Source: Oligoflexia bacterium
Lineage (GTDB): Bacteria; Bdellovibrionota; Bacteriovoracia; Bacteriovoracales; Bacteriovoracaceae
DNA length: 64,000 nucleotides
Reading direction: 5' to 3'
Assembly: GCA_024229115.1 (NCBI GenBank)
Contig: JAAEST010000103.1
Coordinates: forward strand, 310,001-374,000
The position numbers and the translations under genes were made by a program. Under the pieces are notes generated by a model. The model searched no databases and was not told where the DNA came from. It saw nothing but the letters and a program-made list of their open reading frames with translations. How positions within the stretch are numbered: the stretch's first letter is position 1; every line of letters starts with the position of its first letter. Positions 35,164 through 43,624 of the stretch are shown here, one piece after another.

Positions 35164-36276
35164 TTGAAAATAGTACTTTTTGATAATGATGTTTCATGCC
35201 TTGTAAGGTTTCGAGGAAACTTTGCTTTAGCACTCAAAAATGCAGGCTTTGAGGTTCAGGTACTTGTCCCTGTTTTAAATGAAAATGAAGTTGAAATGAT
35301 GGATCAGCTCGGTCTTCCCTATGAGAATCTAGAGCTTTCTAGGTCTGGAATGTCTCCTTTAACTCTTATTCGTGAGTATGTAACAGTTAAGCAAAAGCTA
35401 CGTGAACTTTCTCCAGATATAGTTTTTAACTACACTGTAAAACCCTTTCTCCTAGGTAGCTTTGCCTCTCAAAGCTTAAGAATCTCTAAAATATATTCAA
35501 TGCTTCCTGGTTTAGGTTTCTTGTTTTCTGGTGATGATTTAAAGAAGAGAATTCTTAGATATATAGTATGTATTGCGTATAAAATTGCATTTAGGTTTAA
35601 TCAAATGATCTTTGTTCTGAACAAGGACGACCGCCAAGAGCTACTGTCAAAGGGGCTTTTACCAAGTGAAAAGTTAGTTAACTTATCAGGCGAAGGAGTA
35701 AATTTAGATGAGTTTCAAACAGAAGCATCAGCTAATCATCAAGGATTATCTTTTTTATTTGCTGGAAGGCTCATTAGGGAAAAGGGTGTGAATGACTTTG
35801 TTGAAGCAGCAAAAATTTTAAAGAAAAAATACGATGACGTTGAGTTTAAAGTTGCAGGAAATATTGATAAAAATCCAGGTTCGTTAACCTTGAGTGAACT
35901 CGAAGAACTAAATAGTAATGGAGTAATAAATTACATAGGTTTTACAAATAATATTAAAAAAGAGTTTGAAAATACCTCTGTATTTGTACTTCCTTCTTTT
36001 TATAGAGAGGGCTTGCCGCGAAGTATAATGGAATCACTGGCCATGGGTGTTCCAGTGATTACTACGGACAATCATGGATGTCGTGAGTCAATAGTTGAAG
36101 GAAGTTCAGGATATCTTGTCCCAGTGAAATCACCTGCAAAACTAGCAGAGTCTATGGAAAAATTTATTCTTAATCCTGATCAAGTTAAGAAAATGGGTGT
36201 TAATGCGAGGTCTCTAGCTGAGTCGCGTTATGATATAAGGAAAATTAATAATCAAATTATCTCTTATTTAAGATAA
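35164..36276 (+). CDS. GT4-family glycosyltransferase
   Basis: About 371 residues from TTG at 35164. An ATG at 35134 would add ten residues but lacks a ribosome site, while AAGGGG lies eight bases before the TTG and the resulting N-terminus (KIVLFDNDVSCLVRFRGNF) has the n-x-F-R loop usual for GT4 starts. FAGRLIREKGVNDFVEAA and REGLPRSIMESLAMGVPVITT are the GT-B donor-binding motifs, with E-x7-E. It resembles the WbpH/CapM-type transferases that follow UDP-HexNAc loading. It is the first plus-strand gene of the uronate polysaccharide locus. Confidence 0.88.
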   Translation: MKIVLFDNDVSCLVRFRGNFALALKNAGFEVQVLVPVLNENEVEMMDQLGLPYENLELSRSGMSPLTLIREYVTVKQKLRELSPDIVFNYTVKPFLLGSFASQSLRISKIYSMLPGLGFLFSGDDLKKRILRYIVCIAYKIAFRFNQMIFVLNKDDRQELLSKGLLPSEKLVNLSGEGVNLDEFQTEASANHQGLSFLFAGRLIREKGVNDFVEAAKILKKKYDDVEFKVAGNIDKNPGSLTLSELEELNSNGVINYIGFTNNIKKEFENTSVFVLPSFYREGLPRSIMESLAMGVPVITTDNHGCRESIVEGSSGYLVPVKSPAKLAESMEKFILNPDQVKKMGVNARSLAESRYDIRKINNQIISYLR

Positions 36277-36301
36277 TCAAGATATTTGCTTAATAAAGAT
36301 G

Positions 36302-36328
36302 TTGAGTTAAGATTGCTCAATTTTTGAG
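36302..36328 (+). promoter_or_regulatory. Three-armed alternative-hairpin element before the UDP-sugar dehydrogenase gene
   Basis: TTGAG (36302-36306), CTCAA (36316-36320) and TTGAG (36324-36328) can form two mutually exclusive 5-bp hairpins; the first is followed by five T residues (36321-36325), like a weak intrinsic terminator. The element sits in the 65-base gap between the GT4 stop and the ATG at 36342. Stems this short may be chance, so the call is tentative. Confidence 0.25.
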
Positions 36329-36341
36329 ATAGGTAGCTTTT

Positions 36342-37637
36342 ATGAATATTAACATGAATAACATTAAAATCACGACAGTTGGCCTTGGTTACGTTGGTCT
36401 TCCGCTTTCTCTTTTATTAGCAAAGAAGTTTGACGTAACAGGCTTCGATATTAGTGCAAAGAGAATTGAAGAGCTTAATAGTAATATTGATTTAACTAAA
36501 GAAGCCACTTCTGATGATTTAAAAGAATCGACTGCAAAGTTCACAGATAATCAAGAAGCCATTGCTGATGGCAATATTGTGATTGTTACCGTCCCAACAC
36601 CAATAGATCAATATAAAAAACCAGACCTAAGACCAATTGAATCTGCCACTAGAACAGTGGGAAAAAACTTAACGAAAGATACAATAGTTGTTTATGAGTC
36701 AACTGTTTACCCTGGTCTTACAGAAGAAATTTGTATTCCAATTCTAGAAAAAGAATCAGGTTTAAAGTGGAAACAAGATTTTAACGTAGGCTATTCTCCT
36801 GAAAGAGTTAATCCTGGAGATAAAAATCATACAATTGATAAAATTGTTAAAGTTGTTGCTGGAGATACTGAGGAAGTAAAGAATTTACTTGCTGAGGTTT
36901 ACGGAAGTGTTGTGACTGCAGGAATTCATGTGGCCTCTGACATTAAAACAGCAGAAGCCGCTAAAGTAATCGAAAACACTCAAAGAGATTTAAATATTGC
37001 TTTAATGAATGAATTATCGATGATCTTTAATCGAATGAATATTAATACTTTAGATGTTATTGAAGCAGCCGGAACGAAATGGAACTTTTTAAAATTTACT
37101 CCAGGTTTAGTTGGTGGTCACTGTATTGGAGTTGATCCATATTACTTAACTTCAAAGGCTGAAAAAATTGGTTACTACCCTCAAGTAATTCTTTCTGGAA
37201 GAGAAATTAATGACAACATGGGAAGATATGTTGCTCAAGAAACGATTAAAAGAATTCTAAAATCAAAGAAAGAAACGAAAGGTAATAAAATTCTCATTTG
37301 TGGATTTACATTCAAAGAAAATGTTCCAGATCTAAGAAATACTAGAGTCATTGATGTTTATAATGAATTAACAGAGTATGGATTTGATGTAGATGTTTAT
37401 GACCCTGTTGCTAATAACGATGATATTAAAGAAGAATATAATATCTCTATGATTGATGAAATTGGAGCAAATTATCTTGCTGTTATAGTTGCTGTTAATC
37501 ATAAAGAATTTTTAACTAATTTAAAATTTAATTACTGTAAATCAATTCAGTCTGGAGATCCAATAGTTGTAGATATTAAAGGTATTTATAGAGAAATGCC
37601 TGAAGCAAAAAACGATCCAATGTATTTTTCACTATAA
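36342..37637 (+). CDS. UDP-HexNAc 6-dehydrogenase (TviB/WbpA-like)
   Basis: 431 residues. VGLGYVGLPLSLLLA is the NAD-binding start, VPTPIDQYKKPDLRP, STVYPGLTEE and YSPERVNPGD are family motifs, and GGHCIGVDPYYL contains the catalytic cysteine. ILSGREINDNMG is typical of the TviB/WbpO-type UDP-HexNAc dehydrogenases rather than UDP-glucose dehydrogenase. It oxidises C6 twice to give UDP-HexNAcA. AGGTAG lies just upstream of the ATG. The 4-epimerase-like gene follows after nine bases, as tviC follows tviB, so the pair probably yields UDP-GalNAcA from UDP-GlcNAc. Confidence 0.9.
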   Translation: MNINMNNIKITTVGLGYVGLPLSLLLAKKFDVTGFDISAKRIEELNSNIDLTKEATSDDLKESTAKFTDNQEAIADGNIVIVTVPTPIDQYKKPDLRPIESATRTVGKNLTKDTIVVYESTVYPGLTEEICIPILEKESGLKWKQDFNVGYSPERVNPGDKNHTIDKIVKVVAGDTEEVKNLLAEVYGSVVTAGIHVASDIKTAEAAKVIENTQRDLNIALMNELSMIFNRMNINTLDVIEAAGTKWNFLKFTPGLVGGHCIGVDPYYLTSKAEKIGYYPQVILSGREINDNMGRYVAQETIKRILKSKKETKGNKILICGFTFKENVPDLRNTRVIDVYNELTEYGFDVDVYDPVANNDDIKEEYNISMIDEIGANYLAVIVAVNHKEFLTNLKFNYCKSIQSGDPIVVDIKGIYREMPEAKNDPMYFSL

Positions 37638-37646
37638 GGTATTTAA

Positions 37647-38627
37647 ATGGCTAATGAGAAGATATTATTAACGGGAATTGCTGGCTTTGTTGGCTTTCAT
37701 ACTGCCCTTAGTTTAATTGAAAAAGGATACAGTATTGTTGGTGTCGATAATATAAATGACTTTTATGATACTCGTTTAAAAGACCATCGTTTAGAGCAAT
37801 TGGCTGGGATTGAAGGGATAGAGTTTCATAAAATCGATATTGAAGATAGAGATGCTCTTGAAGAGCTTTTTAAAAAAAATTCATTTTCAAGAGTCATAAA
37901 CCTAGCTGCTAGAGCTGGTGTGCCTTATAGTATTAAAAATCCTGAAATATATATGTCTACTAATGCCCAAGGGTCATTAAATCTTTTAAACCTTTGTCGT
38001 GATTATGATGTAAAGAAATATGTATTGGCTTCAACATCGTCATTATACGCAGGACATGAAATGCCATTTATCGAGAGCTCTCCCGTCAATAGACCGATCT
38101 CTCCTTATGCATCTTCAAAAAAAGCAGCTGAAGTAATGGCCTACACTTACCACTATTTATATGGGATCGATGTTTCTGTTGTTAGATATTTTACTGTCTT
38201 CGGTCCTGCAGGACGTCCAGATATGAGTATTTTTAGATTTATTCGTTGGATTGAAGAGGGTGGTAAAATTGAATTGTTTGGAGATGGTAGTCAGTCTCGA
38301 GATTTTACTTATGTAAAAGATATTGCTGAAGGAACGATAAAAGCTGCATTCACAGATGTTGGTTACGAAGTAATAAATTTAGGTGGTGGAAAACGACCTA
38401 TTACTATCATGTCAGTTATTAACATGATTGAAGAGAAACTTGGTAAAAAGGCTAATATCGAGAATAAAGAGTTTTTAAAGACTGATTTAAAATCGTCATG
38501 GGCCAATATTGAAAAAGCAAAAGAGTTACTAGACTGGGAGCCAGAAACCAGTTTTGAAGCTGGGCTTGATCAAACGATTGAATGGTTTGAAAAAAATAAA
38601 GAGCTTTGTTTAAGTATCAATCTTTAG
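37647..38627 (+). CDS. UDP-uronate/HexNAcA 4-epimerase-like SDR
   Basis: 326 residues, extended SDR. GIAGFVGF is the NAD-binding glycine motif, ASTSSLYA the active-site serine/threonine strand, YASSKKAAE the Y-x3-K pair, and RYFTVFGPAGRPDM the epimerase substrate loop shared with UDP-glucuronate 4-epimerases. Its place directly after the UDP-HexNAc dehydrogenase gene suggests a TviC-like role (UDP-GlcNAcA to UDP-GalNAcA). Its 3' end overlaps by 11 bases the convergent gene 38617-39642, which encodes a clear paralogue. Confidence 0.85.
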   Translation: MANEKILLTGIAGFVGFHTALSLIEKGYSIVGVDNINDFYDTRLKDHRLEQLAGIEGIEFHKIDIEDRDALEELFKKNSFSRVINLAARAGVPYSIKNPEIYMSTNAQGSLNLLNLCRDYDVKKYVLASTSSLYAGHEMPFIESSPVNRPISPYASSKKAAEVMAYTYHYLYGIDVSVVRYFTVFGPAGRPDMSIFRFIRWIEEGGKIELFGDGSQSRDFTYVKDIAEGTIKAAFTDVGYEVINLGGGKRPITIMSVINMIEEKLGKKANIENKEFLKTDLKSSWANIEKAKELLDWEPETSFEAGLDQTIEWFEKNKELCLSINL

Positions 38628-39642
38628 AATAGTATTCCTTATACCATTGAACAAACTTTGATATACCTTCTTGAATGCTAGTCTTTGGTTTAAAGTCAGT
38701 TATTTTAAATAAATCTTCTACATCTGCGTATGTTCTACTCACATCACCTGGTTGAGGAGGCATCATTATTTTTTCTGCAGTTTTCCCTAGTGCATCTTCA
38801 ATTGTTTGAATGAAGTCCATTAGTTTTACTGGGCTAGAATTACCGATATTATATATTTTAAAAGGGGCAATAGAAGAGTTAGGGGAATCGTAATTCTCCC
38901 CATTCTTAGGAGCTTTATCTATTAGCCTCATTTGAGCTTCAACGATATCTTCAACAAATGTAAAATCTCTTTCCATATTTCCATTATTGAATACTTTAAT
39001 TGGTTTGTTGTTTTGAATGGCTTCAGTAAATAAGAATGGAGCCATATCTGGCCTTCCCCATGGCCCATAAACTGTAAAATATCTAAGACCAGTAGTTGGA
39101 ATGTTATATAAGTGAGAATATGTATGTGCCATTAACTCGTTCGATCTCTTTGTTGCAGCATAAAGACTGACTGGGTGATCAACTGGATCAAGAGTAGAAA
39201 AAGGTATCTTTTTATTCTCTCCATAAACAGATGAAGATGATGCATAAATTAAGTGCTTTATTTCATTATGACGACAGCCTTCAAGGATATTAAGAAAACC
39301 TTCAGCATTCGACTTAATATAGGTATGTGGGTTCTCAATTGAATACCTAACGCCTGCTTGAGCAGCTAGATGAATAACGACATCAAATTTTTCTTTTTTA
39401 AATAGCTCAGACATTTTTAATGAATCAGAGATATCAATTTTATAAAATGTAAGCTTGTCATGAGTACTCGATTGATTAGAGGAATTAGAAATACCTAGCT
39501 CTTTAAGTCTATTTTCCTTAAGAGATACTTCATAATAGTTATTTAAATTGTCTATCCCAACAACAGTGTGTCCATCTGAAATAGCTTTTTTAGCAGTATA
39601 ATATCCGATGAAACCAGCAATTCCTGTAACGAGGATTTTCAT
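38617..39642 (-). CDS. UDP-glucuronate 4-epimerase-like SDR
   Basis: 341 residues. GIAGFIGYYTA, YASSSSVYG, the Y-x3-K in YAATKRSNELMAH and RYFTVYGPWGRPDMAPFLFT match UDP-glucuronate 4-epimerases (LpsL/Cap1J type) very closely. It interconverts UDP-GlcA and UDP-GalA, using a bound NAD. It is paralogous to the tail-to-tail neighbour 37647-38627 but carries the more canonical motifs, so the two probably act on different UDP-uronates. It follows the WcaJ-like initiating transferase gene on the minus strand after 12 bases. Confidence 0.88.
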   Translation of the reverse strand: MKILVTGIAGFIGYYTAKKAISDGHTVVGIDNLNNYYEVSLKENRLKELGISNSSNQSSTHDKLTFYKIDISDSLKMSELFKKEKFDVVIHLAAQAGVRYSIENPHTYIKSNAEGFLNILEGCRHNEIKHLIYASSSSVYGENKKIPFSTLDPVDHPVSLYAATKRSNELMAHTYSHLYNIPTTGLRYFTVYGPWGRPDMAPFLFTEAIQNNKPIKVFNNGNMERDFTFVEDIVEAQMRLIDKAPKNGENYDSPNSSIAPFKIYNIGNSSPVKLMDFIQTIEDALGKTAEKIMMPPQPGDVSRTYADVEDLFKITDFKPKTSIQEGISKFVQWYKEYYSKD

Positions 39643-39654
39643 AAGCTTCCTTAA

Positions 39655-41037
39655 TTAATAAGCATTCTTATTAATAAAACCTTTGATAAAGGTTAAAATT
39701 ATAATTTTTACATCAAGCCAGAGTGACCAGTGTTTAATATAATAAATATCACAAGCTATACGCTGAGAAAGGTCAGTATCACCTCTCCAGCCATTAACTT
39801 GTGCCCATCCTGAAATTCCAGCCTTCATTTTATGTCTAAGACCATAGTTTTTTATTTCTGATTTAAACTTATCAACAAAAAAAGGTCTTTCTGGCCTAGG
39901 TCCAATAAGTGACATATCTCCAATTACGACATTCCATAACTGAGGTAACTCATCGATTGATGTTTTTCTAATAAATGCGCCAATAGGTGTAACCCTAGAG
40001 CTGTTTTTTGAAGACCATGTCGTTACATCTTCATTCGCTTGAGCAACTGTCATTGATCTAAACTTCCACATCTTAAATATACGGTCATTAACAGTAACTC
40101 TCTCTTGAGAATAAAAAATAGGTCCCTTAGAAGTAATTTTTATTAAAATGGCGATGACTAATAAGAATGGAAATAATATGGTTAATGCAATAACCGAACA
40201 TGAAAGATCAAAAAGTCTTTTGATAAATAAGTCAAGATAAGAAATTTTTGGTTTATTCAGAGTTAGTATTGGAATTCCCCTGAACTCTTCAACTGCATGC
40301 CCAACTAGAGAATAGCTGATATCAGGTAGTGTTTGAATAATAATATTTTTATCGTAGTTTCTTTTGAAGAAGTCGGAAGCTTTGTTGGTATTAGTTGACG
40401 AGTAGGAAACAATAACTGAAGCAGCTTCTGGAAAATTTTCAATAATATCAACTTCAGAATTAACTGGAGTGATATTGTACTGACTTGCCATTCCATTTGA
40501 ATCGTACCAGCCAATTATTTCAATCCCATCCTTTTTTAGAGATTGAACAGTTTTTACATACTGTATGAGATTATCTCCATCGCCAACAATGACAACTTTA
40601 TAAATACTCGCACCTTCTTGAGATTGTTTCTTTAAGTATTTAATTAAAAGAGATTTAAAAATAAGAATCAGTATACTTGAAGAAAGGAAGTAAATAGTTA
40701 GATGAAGTCTTGATATCTTTTCATATTTAACGAAATAAAGAATAAAAATAAAAAACATGAAAGAAAATGAATTTGCCTTAAGAGATTTGATTATTTCGCT
40801 ATATGTTGAGACATTCCAATTGTTGTTATAAAGCCTAAAGCGATTAAAAAAATACAGGTTTAAAATTAAAATTAGAAAGTACAGGCCTATAAACTGGTTA
40901 AGGAGACCGGGTTGTGCGTTTGGGATGAAGTTGAATCTAATATAATAAGTTAAAAACCACGCGATTGTGACATTGACTATATCAGTGAATATTTTAACTA
41001 GATTTGTATTTACCATAACTAAATTAGAGACTATCAT
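39655..41037 (-). CDS. WcaJ-like polyprenyl-phosphate sugar-1-phosphate transferase
   Basis: 460 residues. N-terminal region with about four TM segments, a central Rossmann-like CoA-binding-type domain (VVIVGDGDNLIQY), another TM (~275-300) and the C-terminal catalytic domain with FKMWKFRSM, SIDELPQLWNVVIGDMSLIGPRPE and ISGWAQVNGWRGDTD. This is the initiating enzyme that loads a sugar-1-phosphate on undecaprenyl phosphate, in the WcaJ/WbaP group; the presence of the central domain argues for a hexose-1-P donor. It is divergent from the polymerase gene with only ~24 to 48 bases between. A second ATG at 41016 is an alternative start. Confidence 0.93.
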   Translation of the reverse strand: MIVSNLVMVNTNLVKIFTDIVNVTIAWFLTYYIRFNFIPNAQPGLLNQFIGLYFLILILNLYFFNRFRLYNNNWNVSTYSEIIKSLKANSFSFMFFIFILYFVKYEKISRLHLTIYFLSSSILILIFKSLLIKYLKKQSQEGASIYKVVIVGDGDNLIQYVKTVQSLKKDGIEIIGWYDSNGMASQYNITPVNSEVDIIENFPEAASVIVSYSSTNTNKASDFFKRNYDKNIIIQTLPDISYSLVGHAVEEFRGIPILTLNKPKISYLDLFIKRLFDLSCSVIALTILFPFLLVIAILIKITSKGPIFYSQERVTVNDRIFKMWKFRSMTVAQANEDVTTWSSKNSSRVTPIGAFIRKTSIDELPQLWNVVIGDMSLIGPRPERPFFVDKFKSEIKNYGLRHKMKAGISGWAQVNGWRGDTDLSQRIACDIYYIKHWSLWLDVKIIILTFIKGFINKNAY

Positions 41038-41085
41038 TTCAGGATAGATAAAAAAAGATTAATGCGTCGAGTAATCGGGGCTGTA

Positions 41086-42447
41086 ATGAGAGTTTTTGAA
41101 ACGATTAAAAAGCTAAATAACACAAAATATTCGTATGTTTATATCTATCTTTTTTTCTTTGGAGTATTAAGCTTAATTCCATTTAAATCTCCGTTTTATC
41201 CTAATATTAATGGCCATATTCTTAATCATCTATTTGCATTAATTCTCGCGATTTATTGCGATGTTTTTCTTAAGAAGATTACTAATACACAGGCCTTTGA
41301 GAACATAAATGATGATATAGAATATGGTGTCTTGTTGAAAACAATCTCCTTATTGTTTTTAGCTACTCCTGCAAATAGTTTCTTACATACAATTGGGCTG
41401 CCTATATATTTCCCAAATGATAAGTTGACAGCTGTAGTTTGTGGAATTGTTATTCTTTACAGGGAAAAGAATAATATTCTCACATTACTTAATAGCTATA
41501 AAGTATTCCTTATACCTTCAATCTTTCTATTAGGTCTTATTGTTTCTAGGGATCTTTTGACATCGTCTTTTATTAAAGCAGATTACAATCTTATTTTTGT
41601 GTTGTTTTCTGTTTTTCTATATAAGAGAATTTTTACATCGGGTAGTAAAGAGTCTACCTTCAAAGCTTTTAAGTTTGTTTTAATTTTTCAGCTCGTTCTA
41701 TCGACGATCCAGTTTGCTTTATATTTATTTGGAGAAACTGGGCAAAATATGTTTTTTCATAATCATCCAATGCAAGAAAATTATAACTTTTTCTATCGAG
41801 TTTCTGGTGGATTTTTAGAATCATCTCAATTTGCTAGTTTTTTAGTACTGGGTATTGTTCTTTTAATAAAAGAGAACTGGAGAAAGAATTGGCAACTATT
41901 AGCTTGGTCATTTGTAATGATGTGTATTTCTTTTTCTACGACAGCTTTTATTCTTTTAATAACCTATAGTATTTTAAACTACAAACTTGGTTTCATTGTA
42001 GTCTTGATTGCAGCCTTCGTTGTATTTTTGCTTTCACAAGTAAGCGAGGAGGTTTTCAGATACGCGAGAGAGTTTGTTACTAAAGTTACTTATAGTCTCA
42101 ATATTAGTCCAGACAATGTTGATTATCCTAGGGCAAAGCTTACATTCATTAAGCTAAATGATTTATTTTTAGATGATAAAAGATTGCTGTTTGGTTCTCC
42201 ACTTTCAAAGGAACTTCCAGGCGGAGATATTATTAGTTACTATGCCCACTCTTTGGGAATTATTGGCTCATCACTTTATTATTTTGTTTTCTATAAGTTA
42301 TTAGAGAAAACGAGCTTATTCTTTGTCATTTCAATTGCGATGTTGTGCATGACTAATGCACCACTGACAAATACTATCCTTCAGATTTATATCATTATTG
42401 GAATGTATATTTTGAAATTTTATAAAAGAGACTTATTCTTTAAATAG
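41086..42447 (+). CDS. Wzy-like O-antigen polymerase membrane protein
   Basis: About 453 residues from the ATG at 41086, chosen because CGGGG (41076-41080) lies five bases upstream; an ATG at 41062 has no visible ribosome site. Roughly eleven to twelve hydrophobic segments are seen, with a larger polar periplasmic loop in the last third (VTYSLNISPDNVDYP onward). GGFLESSQFASFLVLGIVL resembles the central segment of Wzy/O-antigen ligase-like proteins. It would polymerise undecaprenyl-linked repeats in the periplasm. It converges with and overlaps the next gene by 28 bases. Wzy sequences are poorly conserved, so assignment relies on topology and on WcaJ and Wzx nearby. Confidence 0.7.
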   Translation: MRVFETIKKLNNTKYSYVYIYLFFFGVLSLIPFKSPFYPNINGHILNHLFALILAIYCDVFLKKITNTQAFENINDDIEYGVLLKTISLLFLATPANSFLHTIGLPIYFPNDKLTAVVCGIVILYREKNNILTLLNSYKVFLIPSIFLLGLIVSRDLLTSSFIKADYNLIFVLFSVFLYKRIFTSGSKESTFKAFKFVLIFQLVLSTIQFALYLFGETGQNMFFHNHPMQENYNFFYRVSGGFLESSQFASFLVLGIVLLIKENWRKNWQLLAWSFVMMCISFSTTAFILLITYSILNYKLGFIVVLIAAFVVFLLSQVSEEVFRYAREFVTKVTYSLNISPDNVDYPRAKLTFIKLNDLFLDDKRLLFGSPLSKELPGGDIISYYAHSLGIIGSSLYYFVFYKLLEKTSLFFVISIAMLCMTNAPLTNTILQIYIIIGMYILKFYKRDLFFK

Positions 42448-43565
42448 TTTTGATAATATTTTTCAATGATATTGCTCCAATTATAAAATTTCTGGAACTC
42501 TTTTACATGAGTAGCTTCATGATCATTTTGTTTAATATGTCTTTCAATAGAGGTTATCCATTCACTTGCATTGGAAGATTTTATCTCAGTGTAGTTAATC
42601 GGCATTTCAATTCCATCTAGCGAAAGGGTGCTGCAAATTGAGTGAATGCCTGTAGACATTGCTTCTAATAGCTTATTTTTGATCCCAGATCCTGAGAAAA
42701 TAGGACATATGAATAGTGATGAGCTTCTTAAATATTTACCCATTGACTCCACTCTACCAGTCACTTTAATATTGTTTAACCTACAATGAGACATCTTTTC
42801 TGTCGGATTTGCTCCAACTAGATAAAAAGAAACTTTATAGTCTTTATTTAAAAAGTAAGGTGCAATTTCGTCAATAATAAAATTAGCAGATTCTACATTA
42901 GGAAAATAGTTAAAATTTCCTGTAAAGGTAATTCGATATTCTTCATGGTTGTTAGAAACGCTTTTTTCATAAAAATCGCTTAGATTTATTCCATTAGGTA
43001 TGATTATAGGTGTTTTAAGTTTTAGATTATCTTTAGCATAGGCACCGTCGACACCAGAAACAAAATGAGCACTTTCAACTAAATCATAAAGGTTAGATTC
43101 TAGTTTTTTTGATTTCAAGAATTCTAAATAATATAAAAACCTTATGAGGGGATTTCGTTGTGATTTATATTTTCTTTTCATTAACAAAGTTAAGCAATCG
43201 ATAGATGAGAAAAATATTTTATCCTGATCTTTTAACAATTTCGCTAAATGGGCAAAGGCGAGAGATGATATATGAACAACATCAAATTCTTTTATTTTAT
43301 CGTTAAGAAAGTTAGATAGTTTCTTCAATTCAGAAATTGAATAAACATTAAATGGATCTGGTGAAAAAAGAGAGCTTAGCTTTGACCTTTTCTTAATTTT
43401 TTGAACTTGTGATTCTTCTGCAATTCTATTTAATGAATAAAACTCTACATCATAGTATTTGTTATCCTTAACTATGTTAAAGTTTATTTTATTAACTCCA
43501 TCAAGGTTTTCTGGCTCGAAGTGGTTAATGGCTATAAATAAGACTTTTATCTTCTTTTGGCTCAA
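42420..43565 (-). CDS. GT4-family glycosyltransferase with TTG start
   Basis: 381 residues; the frame begins at TTG (43563-43565), giving MSQKKIKVLFIAINH, and contains no nearby ATG. ITFTGNFNYFPNVESANFII and CPIFSGSGIKNKLLEAMSTGIHSICS are GT4 donor-site motifs; the usual E-x7-E is modified to a GSGIKNKLLEA version as in the sugar-transferase group (PTLD/WcaI-like). Donor unknown. A reasonable sigma-70 type promoter (see 43595-43624) would give a leader of about 23 bases. Confidence 0.85.
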   Translation of the reverse strand: MSQKKIKVLFIAINHFEPENLDGVNKINFNIVKDNKYYDVEFYSLNRIAEESQVQKIKKRSKLSSLFSPDPFNVYSISELKKLSNFLNDKIKEFDVVHISSLAFAHLAKLLKDQDKIFFSSIDCLTLLMKRKYKSQRNPLIRFLYYLEFLKSKKLESNLYDLVESAHFVSGVDGAYAKDNLKLKTPIIIPNGINLSDFYEKSVSNNHEEYRITFTGNFNYFPNVESANFIIDEIAPYFLNKDYKVSFYLVGANPTEKMSHCRLNNIKVTGRVESMGKYLRSSSLFICPIFSGSGIKNKLLEAMSTGIHSICSTLSLDGIEMPINYTEIKSSNASEWITSIERHIKQNDHEATHVKEFQKFYNWSNIIEKYYQNYLKNKSLL

Positions 43566-43594
43566 GTTATTTATTCTATGATTAGGTTTATCGT

Positions 43595-43624
43595 ATTATA
43601 ATCATTAAATGCGTAACATGTTAA
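43595..43624 (-). promoter_or_regulatory. Promoter candidate for the GT4 gene 42420-43565
   Basis: On the minus strand TTAACA (43619-43624, five of six matches to TTGACA) and TATAAT (43595-43600, perfect) are 18 bases apart, placing the start near 43588. The TATAAT belongs to the self-complementary ATTATAAT at 43595-43602, so it can also be read on the plus strand, where RNA would begin at about the wzx ATG (43609). Part of this promoter lies inside the first codons of the flippase gene. Confidence 0.5.
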
